A stretch of 64,000 nucleotides of DNA, taken from positions 2,560,411 through 2,624,410 of the forward strand of contig JAQFVV010000050.1 of NCBI GenBank assembly GCA_028023455.1. Reading direction: 5' to 3'. Of this stretch, positions 1 through 10,902 are shown one piece after another. Made by a program: the position numbers and the translations under genes. The DNA is from Epiperipatus broadwayi (taxonomy: Eukaryota; Onychophora; Udeonychophora; Euonychophora; Peripatidae). The notes beneath the pieces were generated by a model. The model saw nothing but the letters and a program-made list of their open reading frames with translations. It did not search any database and was not told where the DNA came from. Numbering within the stretch: the stretch's first letter is position 1; the number at the start of each line of letters is the position of its first letter.

Positions 1-144
1 TAATAATAAATCTTAAAATAGTTTTTGGTTTATTTCTAGATAGCTAACATAATCAGTTTGAGTTTAGACACTCGTGTAGGGATTCTTTGTCCCATGAGTA
101 TGATCTTTTTTTTTTTACAATTTGTTTGCCCAGACAATAGATAT

Positions 145-505
145 CATCATCATCATCACTATTATCAATCTACTAAGGATGAAGGTCTCTCCAAGTTCAA
201 TCCATCTTCTCCAATCTTTAGCTTCTCTTCTCCATATCACCCCTACCCACTTTCTTATTTTATCCATCCATCTCACATATGGTCTCTTTTTACAATCTCT
301 TGGAATCCAGTTTATGATTTCAATTGTCCATCCATTATCATGTCTTCTAAAAATATGTCCAGCTCAACTCCACTTGCCTTTTAATTTTTTCAATGAGGTC
401 AGTAACACCTGTTTGTTCTCTTACCCATATATTGTTTTTTGATCTCTTCTTCTTACTCCCAACATGCATCTCTCCATATTTCTTTGAGTGGTCTGAAGTA
501 TCTGA
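145..505 (-). mobile_element. RTE-type LINE 3' fragment
   Basis: Seen: read on the minus strand, this matches the RTE copies at 42480-43530 and 62230-64000. It includes the C-terminal 'LQTTQRNMERC' stretch near 475-500 and the 3' non-coding end, finishing in a CATCATCAT (minus strand ATG/TGATGA) microsatellite at 145-160. RTE elements typically end in a short microsatellite instead of poly(A). The fragment has many stops and is 5'-truncated. A dead copy; no function expected. Confidence 0.7.
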
Positions 506-1139
506 TATATTTTTACTTATGTTGAAAGTTCATTTTTTTATTTTAAATATAATTTCATTTATTTCAATGATGTTTTTTATTAATGCATATCTATAGATTT
601 TATTTTTACAATTAATAATGTTTTTTTTTCTAAGAATTAAATATATATATATATATATGATGAGACAGCAAAAGCATTTGACACAATGCTCAGGACGCTT
701 AGGAGTTAAATATTTTTTATATTACTTGAATAATAATAGCTTAAAAATTAAAAAAAACTATTGTCATTTTTAGCAGTTTTAAAAATACTTCAAAAAAGTA
801 ATTTTTATGGAAAACAATTTAATTTTGCTACAAGTTGTATTGAAATGTTAAAATTAAACATGTTCCAAACTTCATGTCAGTTGCATTTAGTCATCCATGA
901 TAGGAATAGTATAAGAGCACAAGAAATTTCCTATTAATTTTTGTTTTTTAAAAAATGAAAGGAAGCATATTTTGATAAAGAAATAAGAAATAATGACTTG
1001 GATTGAATATTATTAATGGATATTTAAAAAAAATCATTCATCAATAGTAAATCCTGTTCAGGGAAATAATGATAGAGAAAAAAGTCTCATCAACTCCTTG
1101 TGGAGAAATATGAAACTTGTGATAAATATTTGTTAAGAT
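506..1139. other. unassigned AT-rich stretch
   Basis: No gene is seen. A (TA)n run lies at about 643-658. The segment at about 655-705 resembles 28685-28745 ('gatgagacagcaaa' versus 'ggtgagatagcaag'), so part of this is probably an old dispersed repeat of unknown type. Confidence 0.4.
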
Positions 1140-1152
1140 GTATCAGAACAAT
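1140..1152. repeat. target-site duplication, left copy (PLE palindrome 1)
   Basis: GTATCAGAACAAT, repeated exactly at 2564-2576 on the far side of the inverted PLE pair. It marks the palindrome as a single integration event. Confidence 0.8.
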
Positions 1153-1499
1153 AAGATGTATATGTTGGACTATTTCCATCATCTATGAGTGAATGTTGAA
1201 TGTATAGAAAATTTTAAACTTTATTTAAACTTTTCAAATACAAACAACTTGTTAGTAGTAACACACAAATAGACAATACAGGTAGTAATTAGAAGTTGAA
1301 CTCGCACCTTTAGATTCTTGAATATTGAATTTAAGGCAAACGCTCTACCAACTGAGCTATTCTGTCAAAGGCAACATATAGTAGAAATTTGATATATTTA
1401 TATATGAGGGTTGGTTCAAATCCTCCTGAGTCCTTCAATTTTTTTTTTTTTTTTTTTTATATGAGTCTAATTATTATTTTTTTATTTTATATTTTTTCC

Positions 1500-1845
1500 T
1501 AAGAGCAAGATTAATTAGAGGCTTCCATACATTGTGTATTGCCACACTGGGTTGACTTATAGGATTATTTACCATTGTCATATGAGCAGCTTCCTTGAAT
1601 TTTCTTCTATGCATTTTTTCCTCTTTATCCAATATCTTTGTATTTTTTCACTTAAGCATGTGGTCATTAGTACATACATGATCTGCTATGGTAGACACAT
1701 CTGTTTTTTCCTCTTTTAACCATTAGTTTGTGTTCCTTCAATCGTTGTTCAACAGGGCAACAGGTCTCACCAATGTATTTCCTTCCACATTCACATGGTA
1801 TTTCATAGATGCAGTTTTTGTTCTTCAGCATTTCCAGTCTATGAG
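1500..1845 (-). pseudogene. PLE GIY-YIG endonuclease C-terminal fragment (left arm)
   Basis: Minus-strand translation near 1700-1820 reads CIYEIPCECG followed by RKYIGET and EQRLKEHK. This is the PLE version of the GIY-YIG nuclease start, with the 'YIG' core and the following R/H region. Downstream, towards 1500, it resembles the PLE C-terminal tail seen at 54588-54776 (about AAHMTMVNN, then WKPLIN.ALRKK). Known: this nuclease nicks the target DNA to prime reverse transcription. The frame is broken and the reverse transcriptase part is absent, so it is a relic. Confidence 0.75.
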
Positions 1846-2140
1846 ATACAAGTGTGAATGTGGAAGGCATAATACGTTGGAAGCTGAGCTAATGGTTAAG
1901 AGAAAAAACAGATGTGTCTACCATAGCAGATCATGTATGTACTAATGACCATATGCTTAATTGGGAAAATACAAAGATATTGGATAAAGAGGAAAAAATG
2001 CATAGAAGAAAATTCAAGGAAGCTGCTCATATGACAATGGTAAATAATCTATAAGTCAACCCAGTGTGGCAATACACAATGTATGGAAGCCTCTAATTAA
2101 TCTTGCTCTTAGGAAAAAATAAATAATAATAAAAACTAAT
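1842..2140 (+). pseudogene. PLE GIY-YIG endonuclease C-terminal fragment (right arm)
   Basis: This is the inverted counterpart of 1500-1845. It begins inside the nuclease (KCECGR near 1850) but has lost the YIGET core present in the left arm, then continues through the basic C-terminal tail and stops. The head-to-head junction lies at about 1840-1870. It cannot encode an active nuclease. Confidence 0.7.
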
Positions 2141-2236
2141 TAGCCTTGTTATAAAAAAAAAAAATTGAAGGACTCAGGAGGATTTGAACCAACCCTCATA
2201 TATAAATATATCAAATTTCTACTATATGTTGCCTTT

Positions 2237-2312
2237 GACAGAATAGCTCAGTTGGTAGAGCATTTGCCTTAAATTTGATATTCAAGAATCTAAAGGTGCG
2301 AGTTCAACTTCT
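2237..2312 (+). other. tRNA-Leu-like module inside the PLE 3' region
   Basis: Seen: an A-box-like TAGCTCAGTTGG at about 2243-2254, an anticodon-loop-like CTTAAAT (TAA, Leu), a long variable arm and a B-box-like GAGTTCAACTT. Its inverted copy is at 1291-1367, and diverged relatives are at about 56121-56200 (plus) and 54485-54560 (minus). Presence in every readable PLE arm shows it belongs to the element and is not a separate tRNA gene. Role unknown; an internal pol III promoter or a captured SINE head are options. Confidence 0.6.
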
Positions 2313-2333
2313 AAGCGAATATTGTCACTGTGC

Positions 2334-2407
2334 ATATAGGCCAGCAACACCTGAAGAAGAGTGGAGAATAATACTACTCGAAACGTTGTGTAATTACTAA
2401 CCTGTAT
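2334..2407 (+). ncRNA. hammerhead ribozyme-like motif, PLE type
   Basis: Seen: CTGAAGA at 2351-2357, an extra A, a 6-bp stem II (GAGTGG with CTACTC, 9-nt loop), GAAA at 2380-2383, then CGTT, giving a minimal self-complementary stem III (ACGT) and a U at the cleavage position. Stem I can pair GTGT with ACAC, then ATATAGG (2334-2340) with CCTGTAT (2401-2407) across an internal loop. Known: PLEs carry minimal type I hammerheads in their terminal repeats. The unpaired A beside stem II and the large internal loop make activity uncertain. Confidence 0.6.
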
Positions 2408-2576
2408 TGTCTATTTGTGTGTTATTACTAACAAGTTGTTTGTATTTGAAAAGTTTAAATAAAGTTTAAAATTTTCTATACATTCAATATTCACTCATAA
2501 ATGATGGAAATAGTCCAACATATTACATCTTATAATATACCACCATTACAAACCTTCAGACAAGTATCAGAACAAT

Positions 2577-4790
2577 CATTCTTTCCTTCAGAATGGCTAC
2601 AGCTGTGGAAAAAGAATGCTAGTAATGGAATTTTTTGGGTTCTTCCACAATAGATTTATCAAATGGATACATAAAAGTAATGCTAAGAATATTTTCAGTA
2701 GGATAGATAATTTAGCTATAAAAGATCATATTATAGACATATGAATTTAGTGCTCTATTAAAATTAAAAAGACTCTTTTTATAGACATTTATAGCAAGTA
2801 TGTGCATGTATGATGAGAATATCAGAGAAATTTATATCTACGTGTACATGAACATACACGCACATACGTATTTATCGCAGCTTCAAATAAACAACAACAA
2901 TAAAATTATTAGTGATGCTGTTAAATAAATAAATTCATTTTTTTTTTTAAATTTAAACACTTTTAATATATATATTAAGATTTAAGTTAAGATGTTGATG
3001 TTAGATTAATTTAATTTTTTTTTCATATATTAAGTAATAATATATACATATTCCACTCTCTGCTATCTCTTTTTATCTATATATATATTGCAGACATTTT
3101 ATTAAAAAATTCTCATTCAATAAATATATTGAGTAAAAATAATGGAAAAGCATTTAGAATTCACATTAATTCAATTCCCGCAATAAAATGAAACGTGCTT
3201 AAAGCGTCAAGCTTTTAATAGAACAAATCAAATAATACAGCGAAAAATCAATTTTGAATTAATTCTTATTAATGTATGTATATTTTATATGCAGATTCTT
3301 GCTTGAAGAAAAATAAAATATTCCAATATGAGTATGTGTGAAAGCGCATCCATCATATTTTGGGGGGAAATTAAATATTCTTGCACATTCAAGTACATAA
3401 ATAGTTATACAAACAGACATTTTAATATTTTCTTACGCAAATATTTATATAAATGCATAAATAAGCAAGCCGACTTAATAGAATTACTATTAAAAATAAA
3501 CCAGGTCATATTAAACACCATTTTTAAAAATGGTGGGCTTATGTGTGTAAAAACAGTAATAAAAAACTGTCTCGATTTTTGCCATATATATATTGTACAA
3601 TTTGGAATTAATATTGACATAAAAACAGTCAAAATTTTTTAGCCATGACTAAATACGTATATATACTTATAACTCACACACATTAATCACATAAATCAAT
3701 TATTACTTAAATATTTTTAAAATTAAAATTTCTAGATGCCATTTGTAGCTATAAATAAGGGACTGTGTGTGCATTTACGTACACATTTAGACAGAGTTTG
3801 TTGATAACCAGGACCTTGTCAATCAACTTTGGCATCTGAGTGAAGCTTTAAAAATGTGCATTCTAAAATTAGTGAAAAGGCTTATTTAAAAAAAAGCTTA
3901 CTGATCAAAACAATAAATATATATAATATACATTTTTTTTTTTTCATATAATACTTAATTTTCGTGACTATTTCAGTTTGTTGCCTCACCAATATACACC
4001 CCCATAAATAACTCATCTTTCCATGTCAACCAAATATCTATTAATACATTTATAAACAAGTGTGATAAGTACATACATAGATGGACAATCTATAAATCTG
4101 AACGGTAAAATGCATCCTTTAAATATTCCCTATGCAGGATAAAAATATTTCCAGCAGTTCTCCACAATGGAACATGGAAGGAGAAGTTATTACTCACCAG
4201 AATTGCCAATTTTCAGGTGATAGGGCTAAAGTTCATTTATTGACCAATATTGAATAATTAGCTGGTTAAGGATGAGCTATTTAAAATAAAAATCCTAAAA
4301 CTGATTAGAATGTGAAATAATTTTACAAAATTTAGCCTGCAAAACTTATAAACAAAGTCAAATGATTTTATATATTTAAGGATATGTACATATATATCTA
4401 AAAATGTAAATATATGCTTGTCCTTAAATTAAGACTTCTAAACAGATATCTCTGTAAATAGGTAAGGTCTCATGATGCAATAACACATCAGTCTATCATA
4501 TTGTATGCTTTGAATTTGAATCCAGGCTAGCTATACTTGAATCTATTTTTGAAAAGTCAAAATAAAGATGAAAATAACTCAAATCTTTATAACACACTTT
4601 TGCAAAAATCAGTGAAGAATGCTTTCACCTTTATTATTTATCTATGTGTGAGTTTTGGAGGCCATTAACTTGCAGTGAACTATTTAGAAAGCTATTTTAT
4701 CTTATTTCATATTGCACATATATAGGCATATTGGATAACAAAGTAATGAAGTAACACAAAACATACAATTTAAATGAGTCATCTTATTTT
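2577..4790. other. unassigned AT-rich DNA
   Basis: No gene is supported. A short hairpin (CACCATTTTT with AAAAATGGTG) lies at about 3517-3536. The 104-codon frame at 3328-3642 has no recognisable domain and is opposed by a frame on the other strand, as expected of chance open frames in AT-rich DNA. Confidence 0.5.
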
Positions 4791-4887
4791 GTGGACTCCC
4801 CTTTATCTGTGATTTCCATATCAGCAGTTTCCATTATCCATGATTCCAAAAAAAAAAAAAAAGCGGAAAATAAAAAGTTAAAAAATA

Positions 4888-5178
4888 TTACAACTTTATC
4901 TTTCTTATTGCATTGCCAAATCCATACAATATTAATATCATTTACTTTCTTTATTACTTTTACAATGTTTCATATAATTACAAACCATTATTGACGTTTT
5001 TGATTGCCCCAGCAATCTTCTTCAGAACTTCTACTTATATTTTCAGTTAGCAGTTAAGATTTGAAAATATAAAGTAGAAATTCTGAAAATGATTGCTGGA
5101 GCAATCAAAACTGTCAATAGTGAGTTGTAATTATATGAAGCATTGTAAAAGTAATAAAGAACGTAAATGATATTAGTA
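4888..5178. mobile_element. foldback element, family E, copy 1
   Basis: Seen: inverted arms centred at about 5047. Near-complementary blocks include GATTGCCCCAGCAATC (left) and GATTGCTGGAGCAATC (right), and both arms end in the segment around ATAATTACAA...GCATTG. A TTAAAAAATA repeat at 4878-4887 and 5179-5188 is a likely TSD, although it is low-complexity. The left arm is longer than the right, which is cut after GTAAATGATATTAGTA. Each arm contains a degraded hammerhead-like core pointing outward (left arm 4990-5030, minus strand). Confidence 0.65.
4990..5030 (-). ncRNA. degraded hammerhead-like core, family E
   Basis: In minus-strand sense: CTGAAGA, one extra A, a perfect stem II (GATTGC, loop TGGG, GCAATC), then AAAA where GAAA is expected, followed by ACGTC. 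Other family E copies (45363-45402; reverse of 45485-45510) have GAAA at this position, so the family ancestor probably had the full core. Stem I is weak in all copies. Not expected to be active here. Confidence 0.4.
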
Positions 5179-5469
5179 TTAAAAAATAATAAAAAATAGA
5201 TAATTAATTTTCTAAATTTTAATTTTTAATTCATAGTGCAATTATTGATTACTGTAATCCCAAATCAACACAATGAAATAACAAGAGACATTTTGTCATC
5301 TCATCATAAATCTAATGTTTTTTTAAAGCATGCAAACTGGTGAAAATTGAAGTAAATCTTAAATTTTGTTATTTAAAGTTTTTCTTAATTCTTAATCAGA
5401 AGGCAATCAGCCTTAACATGTGATCTTCATTCTTGTGACTAACTCACCAATGAATAGTGAGTATACAGG

Positions 5470-5605
5470 ACAATCTCAAACCCAAATGCAAGATAGAGAC
5501 TTTTTAAAAGATAAAAATGGCCATCTTATCTTTATACCTAAATGCGATTATATAGGCTAATCTAAAGCAGCATATCATAATTAGAGCATGAAAATTTAAT
5601 CTTTA
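5470..5605 (+). repeat. diverged family B fragment
   Basis: Resembles the inner part of family B foldbacks: a 'gacttttataaagataa...cttatcttta' segment followed by 'tataggccaatctgaagca' and 'gagcatgaa'. Only one arm is present and no TSD is evident. Confidence 0.45.
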
Positions 5606-5694
5606 TAACATTTACATCCATTATATTAATAATATATAGGTAACCACAACAATATCTTAAATTTAATACTGGTAAATATTAGATGATGTTAGAA

Positions 5695-5865
5695 TAAATT
5701 TAATAACAACTTAATTTACAAATGCAATTTTCATTAGTAATTCTTAATCAGAAGGTAATCAGCCTTTGATACAAGAACAAACAACATGTGCCAAAGGTTT
5801 ATTACCTTCTGATTGGGAATTACTAATGAAAACTACACTTGTAAATTATGTTGCTATAATTTTGT
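5695..5865. mobile_element. small foldback (MITE-like) element
   Basis: Two arms of about 65 bp are inverted: TTCATTAGTAATTC, then TTAATCAGAAGGTAATCAGCC, pairs with the sequence from about 5795 to 5845. The loop is about 25 bp. A related single arm is at about 5385-5420. No ribozyme motif and no clear TSD are seen. Confidence 0.6.
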
Positions 5866-6249
5866 ATACGCATGTTTATGATGAACAATATAAATCTTTG
5901 AGATAGTTTATATATATTTTTGTGCAGGTACACAATTTTGGTGCAGCCATAACAAAAATAGTAAATCAAAATAAAAATTTACTTTTCTGATTTTTTAACC
6001 ACTCTTTTTTTTTTTGATGAAAATGCAAATCAACTCATTTAGGGATTTATTCCCTCCATTCACATAGTAGTTGTATTAATTATATCACCAATCACAAATT
6101 AAATCCAGCTATTGAATTGCATCATAAAATTGAAATATTTCATGGTGATTAGATTAATTTATAGGTATTTGCTGAAGTTATTTTTTTTTCCATTTATTTT
6201 TGCATGCATGTAATATTGTATTATTTACTAATAAAATTTTGTCACAATT

Positions 6250-6371
6250 GTGTATACTATGTGTATGTCTGGAAGTTTGTAATGGTATTTTATTTTTAAT
6301 TATGTGATGGATTATTTCCGTCATCTAGTATTAGTTGTAAATGATGGAAACTGTGCAACATACAATTACAA
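6250..6371. repeat. PLE end remnants, inverted
   Basis: The left part is the reverse complement of the PLE right-end region (compare about 2530-2560, 'ccattacaaaccttcagac'). It is followed by TTCCGTCATCT and, inverted, AAATGATGGAA. This looks like a very short head-to-head PLE insertion of only the element ends. It is itself interrupted by a family A insertion at 6372. Confidence 0.45.
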
Positions 6372-6949
6372 TTCATCACATGATCACCATTCTTAAGGCT
6401 TACACAAGATGTTTACACAGAGACAAAACTCTCCATATAGTATTGCCACTCAGTGCAAGCCAGAGTAATCAATGGATGAAAGGTTTGTTCATAAATCCCC
6501 TATCTAATGCCTACTCATCCAATATCCCCAGACTAGTTTCTAGCTTGTAGCCTTCATCAGTGATGAGCTTTGGATCTGAGAGCACTGCAGATCTTAGCAT
6601 CTAATGCAACCTTCCAGAACATATTCCTGAAAAGTATGGATGCTGAACTGGGTTCAGATATGTGTGGCTACACAAGATAATGAGATTGAATTAAAAACAT
6701 TGCTGTATTTTCATTTTGGACTGGGACATTTATAGTTAGCTGTTAAGGTAATAAGTGGATGTTGGAGGGTTGCAGTAGATTCTAAGATCTAGGTGCAGTG
6801 CTCTCAGATCCAAAACTCTCCCTGATAAAGCCCATAAGCTAGAAACTAGTCTGGGGATATTAGGCACTAGGTAGGGATTTTATGTACAAACCATCCTGCA
6901 TCCATTGATTACTCTGGTTGGTGCTACTGTATGGAGAGTTTTGCCTCTG
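6372..6949. mobile_element. family A foldback element
   Basis: Inverted arms begin with the family A end (CTCCATATAGTATTGCCAC at about 6431, and its inverted partner near 6920) and run inward through the ribozyme region. The 13-bp TSD CATACAATTACAA is at 6359-6371 and 6950-6962. The arms have diverged; the left ribozyme-like segment (6517-6575, minus) keeps CTGATGA and GAAACTAGTC but has a damaged stem I, and the right one (6808-6865, plus) has CTGATAA in place of CTGATGA. Confidence 0.8.
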
Positions 6950-7454
6950 CATACAATTACAAATTATTTGATCTATGTATATGTGCAGTTAGTAGCAAAC
7001 TTCTGTCATTTCTCTTTGTGAGGTCCAAATGGTTGTTTGATTTATAATTGCAACATTTTATTTTAAAAATTAAATCTTTATTCTGCATTACATTCCCAAC
7101 ATTTTTAATTCATTTATTACAGATATAAAATCTACAAATGAAAAACATTTTTAAAAATATTATTGCAATATTGCAAATGTAGAAAAAAAATAATAATAAA
7201 TTGAATGTATTTAATTAAAGCAATAATATTAAGTTACCTTTCTATTGCCAATAAAAATGTATTTTGAACAAGTATGTTTTCTTTGAACTCTATTTCTAAA
7301 ATCTAAATGAATTAGTTAAAATATCAAAAAGCAAAAAAAAATCTTTTAAAAATTTAAAATTCCACATATAAATTATTAAAACATTAAGTGTGATAATTAT
7401 AAAAAAATCATTCCTTCTTCAGGTAATTATAACTCACTGTTTAACATTATTAAA

Positions 7455-7535
7455 ATTAGCAAACTCTCCATGCAATAGTGTCACCTAGTGCAAGCCTTAG
7501 TAATCAAGGGTTGCAAGGAGGTTTGTGCATAAATG
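7455..7535 (+). repeat. family A end fragment
   Basis: A single truncated arm: 'aactctccatgcaatagtg', then 'gcaagccttagtaatcaa' and 'ggtttgtgcataaa'. No inverted partner and no ribozyme. Confidence 0.6.
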
Positions 7536-7861
7536 TGAAAATTAAAATTATTTTGATTTGACTTGTTTCAAATTAAACATTTTCAAATAAAATCAGAGTT
7601 TAATGATAAATGGAGTTATGGATTTCTTTGTGTTCCAATTTACCTGAAACATTTCGTTGATTATTAATAATCATTGAACTCAACAAAAGACTGAAATGAT
7701 TTTGAAAGTCATTAACAGAAAGAGTGAATGTAAAAATTTGCTGACTAAAGGGTCTGATTTTTAATGCATTAATTTCTATGGAAAACTAATTTGTACATTT
7801 AGAGAATAAATATTTGAAATACAGGTATTCTTCACATATCTGGAGCTTAATTGTAAATATA

Positions 7862-8245
7862 GGGAATTTGAATACAGACTTTCAAACAGCCTTCAACTAT
7901 TTATAACAATAATATCGGCATCATCATGGGATTTGGGTTTTTCCATCTTCAAATTTTCAATGGTATGAATGGCTGAAGAATTGGAGGTTGGAGTAGATTG
8001 AAACATGTCCATTAAATTATGAAGATATGCTATCTTAATATAAACCGAGCACTGATTATATGTATGTGTGGGAGATGCTGCTCCGACCCAACTGATGAAG
8101 TGCTGGTTCAGCATGATATATATATATTGGTGATTATTTATCATTTCTATATGTGTGTGGTCAAGTGTATCAGTGGTATGAGATAGTATGAATAGTTGAA
8201 GGGTGCTTGAAAGTCTGTGTTCAAATCCCCTGTATTTACAATTTA
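7862..8245. mobile_element. family C foldback element (diverged)
   Basis: The ends are inverted: 'gaatacagactttcaaac' on the left and 'cttgaaagtctgtgttcaa' on the right. The interior matches family C at 10297-10902. The right arm keeps a ribozyme-like core at 8084-8146 (CTGATGA at 8092, a GTGCT/AGCAT stem II) but GAAA has become GATA, so it should be inactive. The left arm is much shorter. Confidence 0.65.
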
Positions 8246-9765
8246 AAGAATAAAAATATTGGTAATACATCATCTAATTTCCCATACCGCTCTATGTCAC
8301 TGTTGCTAGTGAAAAACAACTAGATGTAACGTTACTGGGCTGTTTTGAAATTTTGTTGATTTATGTTCTTAATTTTTGGATTTGCTTGATTTTGATGATT
8401 TTTTTGTTTGTTGCTTTTTTTGTGTGTAACTGGTTTGATGTATATTTCTTAAAAATAAAATAATGGGTTTTTTTTTTTTTTTTGGCTTTTTAAAATATTC
8501 TGTCTTTTTTTTTTTTTAAAAAAAAAACAAAAATTTCTTTTTGTCCGGTTTTTTTTTTTTTGTTTTTTTTTTTAAGAAACTTTTTTGTTTTTTTTGTTCC
8601 AAGTCATTTTTATTATATTTGAAGAAACTTTTTGTTATTTTTGATTGAGAAACAATAAGGCTTTCTCGACAGACCTCTCTAAGACCTGTCATCATATTCC
8701 TTATTGCGTTTGACACCTTTCAACTCAGCTCTAATACCTCACTTAAGCTGATCCCAGCTCAATAAGAATCAATTAAACGTACCACTTTGAAAACTGATTT
8801 GGTAGCCTCAAAGCCCGTTCCATGAGTGAATGGAACATTTGGTCAGATTGATATGATTGACATTCCATTTCAGATGTTTGACAACTCCTTCATTTTATTA
8901 ACCCACCAAAAGACAGTTTTTTCTGGGTGGGTAAAATATTTTTTTTGGTGGGTTGAAGGAAGATCGCATTGCTTGTAGAGGTAAATCTCAAAATTAAATG
9001 AAACGTTCTGCCATTGAATGTTTTGATTCGAAAAAGTCTTGGAAAGATGATGATCGAAATTTGCAATCGTGATTTGACTCCTCATTTCGTAAATTTGACC
9101 TGACAATGAAAGTAGGGGTTGACAATTGTTACAATTTTTATGAACTCCATCAATTAAATAATTTAAGAAAAAAAAAAAATGTCTAAGATATTTTCATTAA
9201 ACTAAGAAATTATATCATAATGTAAATAGTAAGAGGAATGTTATAAAAAGTGTTGAATAAATAATGTTAATGTAGAGATGTTGGGGAAGGGTGTTTAACA
9301 TAGTGTTGAAATTAAGAAAAGATATGAGATATAGTTATAGGAAAAAGGGGAATGATGTATTACCAAAATATTGTATCTTTTGAAATTCATCATCAATTTT
9401 CATCCCCAAAATAATAAAGGTTATAGTATGTTTTCTATTATATGCACTCTTAAAATTATGTTCTTCCCCTATATTCTCAATTTAATGCATCAGGATCTTT
9501 TCATGGTTCTAAATATTTGTTGATATTTTGGTGTGTGAGATTTTTGAATTAAGTAATATTTCAGATATGTATGTACTGCACTTACATGTCAAAAAAGAAT
9601 ATTATACATTTGTATACATTTGTACATTGAAGACATATATATATATATGACATGATTTGATATCGTGTAAAAAAATTTACTACCCATGCATGGGCATGTA
9701 AAAAGATAGTGAGCATAAGAATGACTTCTTATATTCATAAATTTATTATATATTTTGAGAAAAAC
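8246..9765. other. unassigned, with homopolymer-rich patches
   Basis: Poly(T)/poly(A) blocks are at about 8470-8590. A short hairpin (ACCCACCAAAA at 8901 and TTTTGGTGGGTT at about 8943) is present. A (TA)n tract is at about 9636-9649. No gene is recognised; the 78-codon minus frame at 8870-9106 has no known domain. Confidence 0.45.
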
Positions 9766-9779
9766 ACATAAATTGGTTA

Positions 9780-10282
9780 AAGTTGTAATTATTTATTAAG
9801 CGCACAGGAAATATATGTAAATGCTTTTAGGACAGGCTTTAACCTGTATCAAATGCACCTTGAAATTTATAATAGTCAAGCAATATCTTTATTTTGCCAA
9901 TAGAGGGACCTCTCAAACCATGACACATGATAGTGACTTTTATAAAGATAACAGCAGCTGTCTTATCTTTAACCTAACTTTCCACTTATATAGGCCAATC
10001 TGAAGCATCTTGATTTGGGAGCATGAAGCTGTTATTCTCTTTACTGTTTAAGTCCACTATTTCCTATACAAATTAATATTCGCAAAATCTTGCGATTTAC
10101 AATGAATTAATATTATGATCTTAATACTGGAAAGATAAGATGGCTGCTCTTATCTTTACAAAAGTCACTATCTTGTATCATGTTTTGAGAAGTCCTTCTA
10201 TCAGCAAAATAAAGATATTGCTTTGCTATTATAAATTTCAAGGTGCATTCGATACAGGTTAAAGCCTGTCTTAAATATATTT
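9780..10282. mobile_element. family B foldback element, copy 1
   Basis: Long inverted arms: the left (about 9780-9970) contains ACAGGCTTTAACCTGTATC and TAATAGTCAAGCAATATC, and the right (about 10130-10282) contains their inverse. The centre carries 'cttgatttgggagcatgaag'. Target duplications are ACATAAATTGGTTA (9766-9779) and ACATAAACTGGTTA (10283-10296). The right arm is about 30 bp shorter at its outer end. I found no hammerhead core in this family. Confidence 0.75.
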
Positions 10283-10296
10283 ACATAAACTGGTTA

Positions 10297-10902
10297 CTTT
10301 TGAACTCAGACTTTCACATGACCCTCAATTCTCCCCACTATCTCATATCACTGAGATCCTTGACCAACATATATGTCTAAAAGATAAATAATCATCAATA
10401 TCCATATTCCATGCTAAAACAGCACTCATCAGTTGATCCAGATTATCATCTGTACATATATGTACAATAAGTGCTCAGATTTATATTAAGATAGCCAATC
10501 TTCATATATTAATGGACAGGGGTGTGACAAGAATTGTTGGAATCAGTGTGGGCTTTAAGCAGTCTATCATCAGATTTTCAATAGGATGAATGGCTGAAGA
10601 ATTGGAGGATGGAGTGGATTGAAGTCTGTCCATTAAAGTATGAAGATTGGTTATCTTAATATAAATCTGAGCACTTATTGTATATATGTGTAGAAATGAT
10701 AATCTGACCAACTGATGAGTGCTGTTTTAGCATGAAATACGTATATTGGTGATTATTTATCTTCTAGACATATATGTGGTCAAGTGTATCGGTGATATGA
10801 GATAAAGTAGAGAGTTGAGAGTCATGTGAAAGTCTGAGGTCAAAATATTCTATATATTACATTGTTTGTACTGGTATATATATATAGCCTGTATGTTAGA
10901 TA
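10297..10902. mobile_element. family C foldback element, best copy
   Basis: Inverted arms of about 200 bp: the left starts at TTTTGAACTCAGACTTTCAC, and the right contains its inverse near 10820-10850 and continues to an outer end with a TATATAGCCTGTA hairpin. It abuts family B directly. A third copy of the same target, ATAAACTGATTA, follows at 10903-10914, so B and C share one duplicated target. The right arm carries an intact-looking hammerhead (10699-10756). The left arm's ribozyme (about 10382-10444, minus) has GGAA in place of GAAA. Confidence 0.75.
10699..10756 (+). ncRNA. type I hammerhead ribozyme, family C
   Basis: Seen: outer stem I ATAATC (10699-10704) pairs with GATTAT (10751-10756); inner stem I ACCAA (10707-10711) pairs with TTGGT (10746-10750); a 2-nt UG bulge lies on the 5' side. 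CTGATGA is at 10712-10718. Stem II (GTGCT with AGCAT, loop GTTTT; closing G.U) is at 10719-10733. GAAA is at 10734-10737. Stem III comes from the 8-nt palindrome ATACGTAT (10737-10744). The UH cleavage site is UA at 10744-10745, so cleavage is expected after A10745. All conserved core bases are present. The self-complementary stem III suggests activity as a dimer. Confidence 0.7.

Larger units (their letters stand above)
1153..2563. mobile_element. Penelope-like element, head-to-head inverted pair (PLE palindrome 1)
   Basis: Seen: two arms, about 1153-1843 (minus) and 1840-2563 (plus), are inverted copies of the 3' part of one PLE. Each contains part of the GIY-YIG endonuclease coding end, a tRNA-Leu-like module and a 3' region ending near AAATAGTCCAACA. 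The whole structure is flanked by a 13-bp direct repeat, GTATCAGAACAAT (1140-1152 and 2564-2576), so it entered as one insertion. The arms are not identical: the minus arm lacks about 80 nt (plus-arm 2313-2392) that carry the hammerhead-like core. Known: PLEs are retroelements with a telomerase-like reverse transcriptase and usually a GIY-YIG endonuclease, often found as tandem or inverted truncated copies. Both copies here are dead. Confidence 0.85.

Noticed and set aside
8470-8620. Poly(T)/poly(A) as a processed pseudogene tail
   Set aside because: No adjacent cDNA-like sequence or TSD found.
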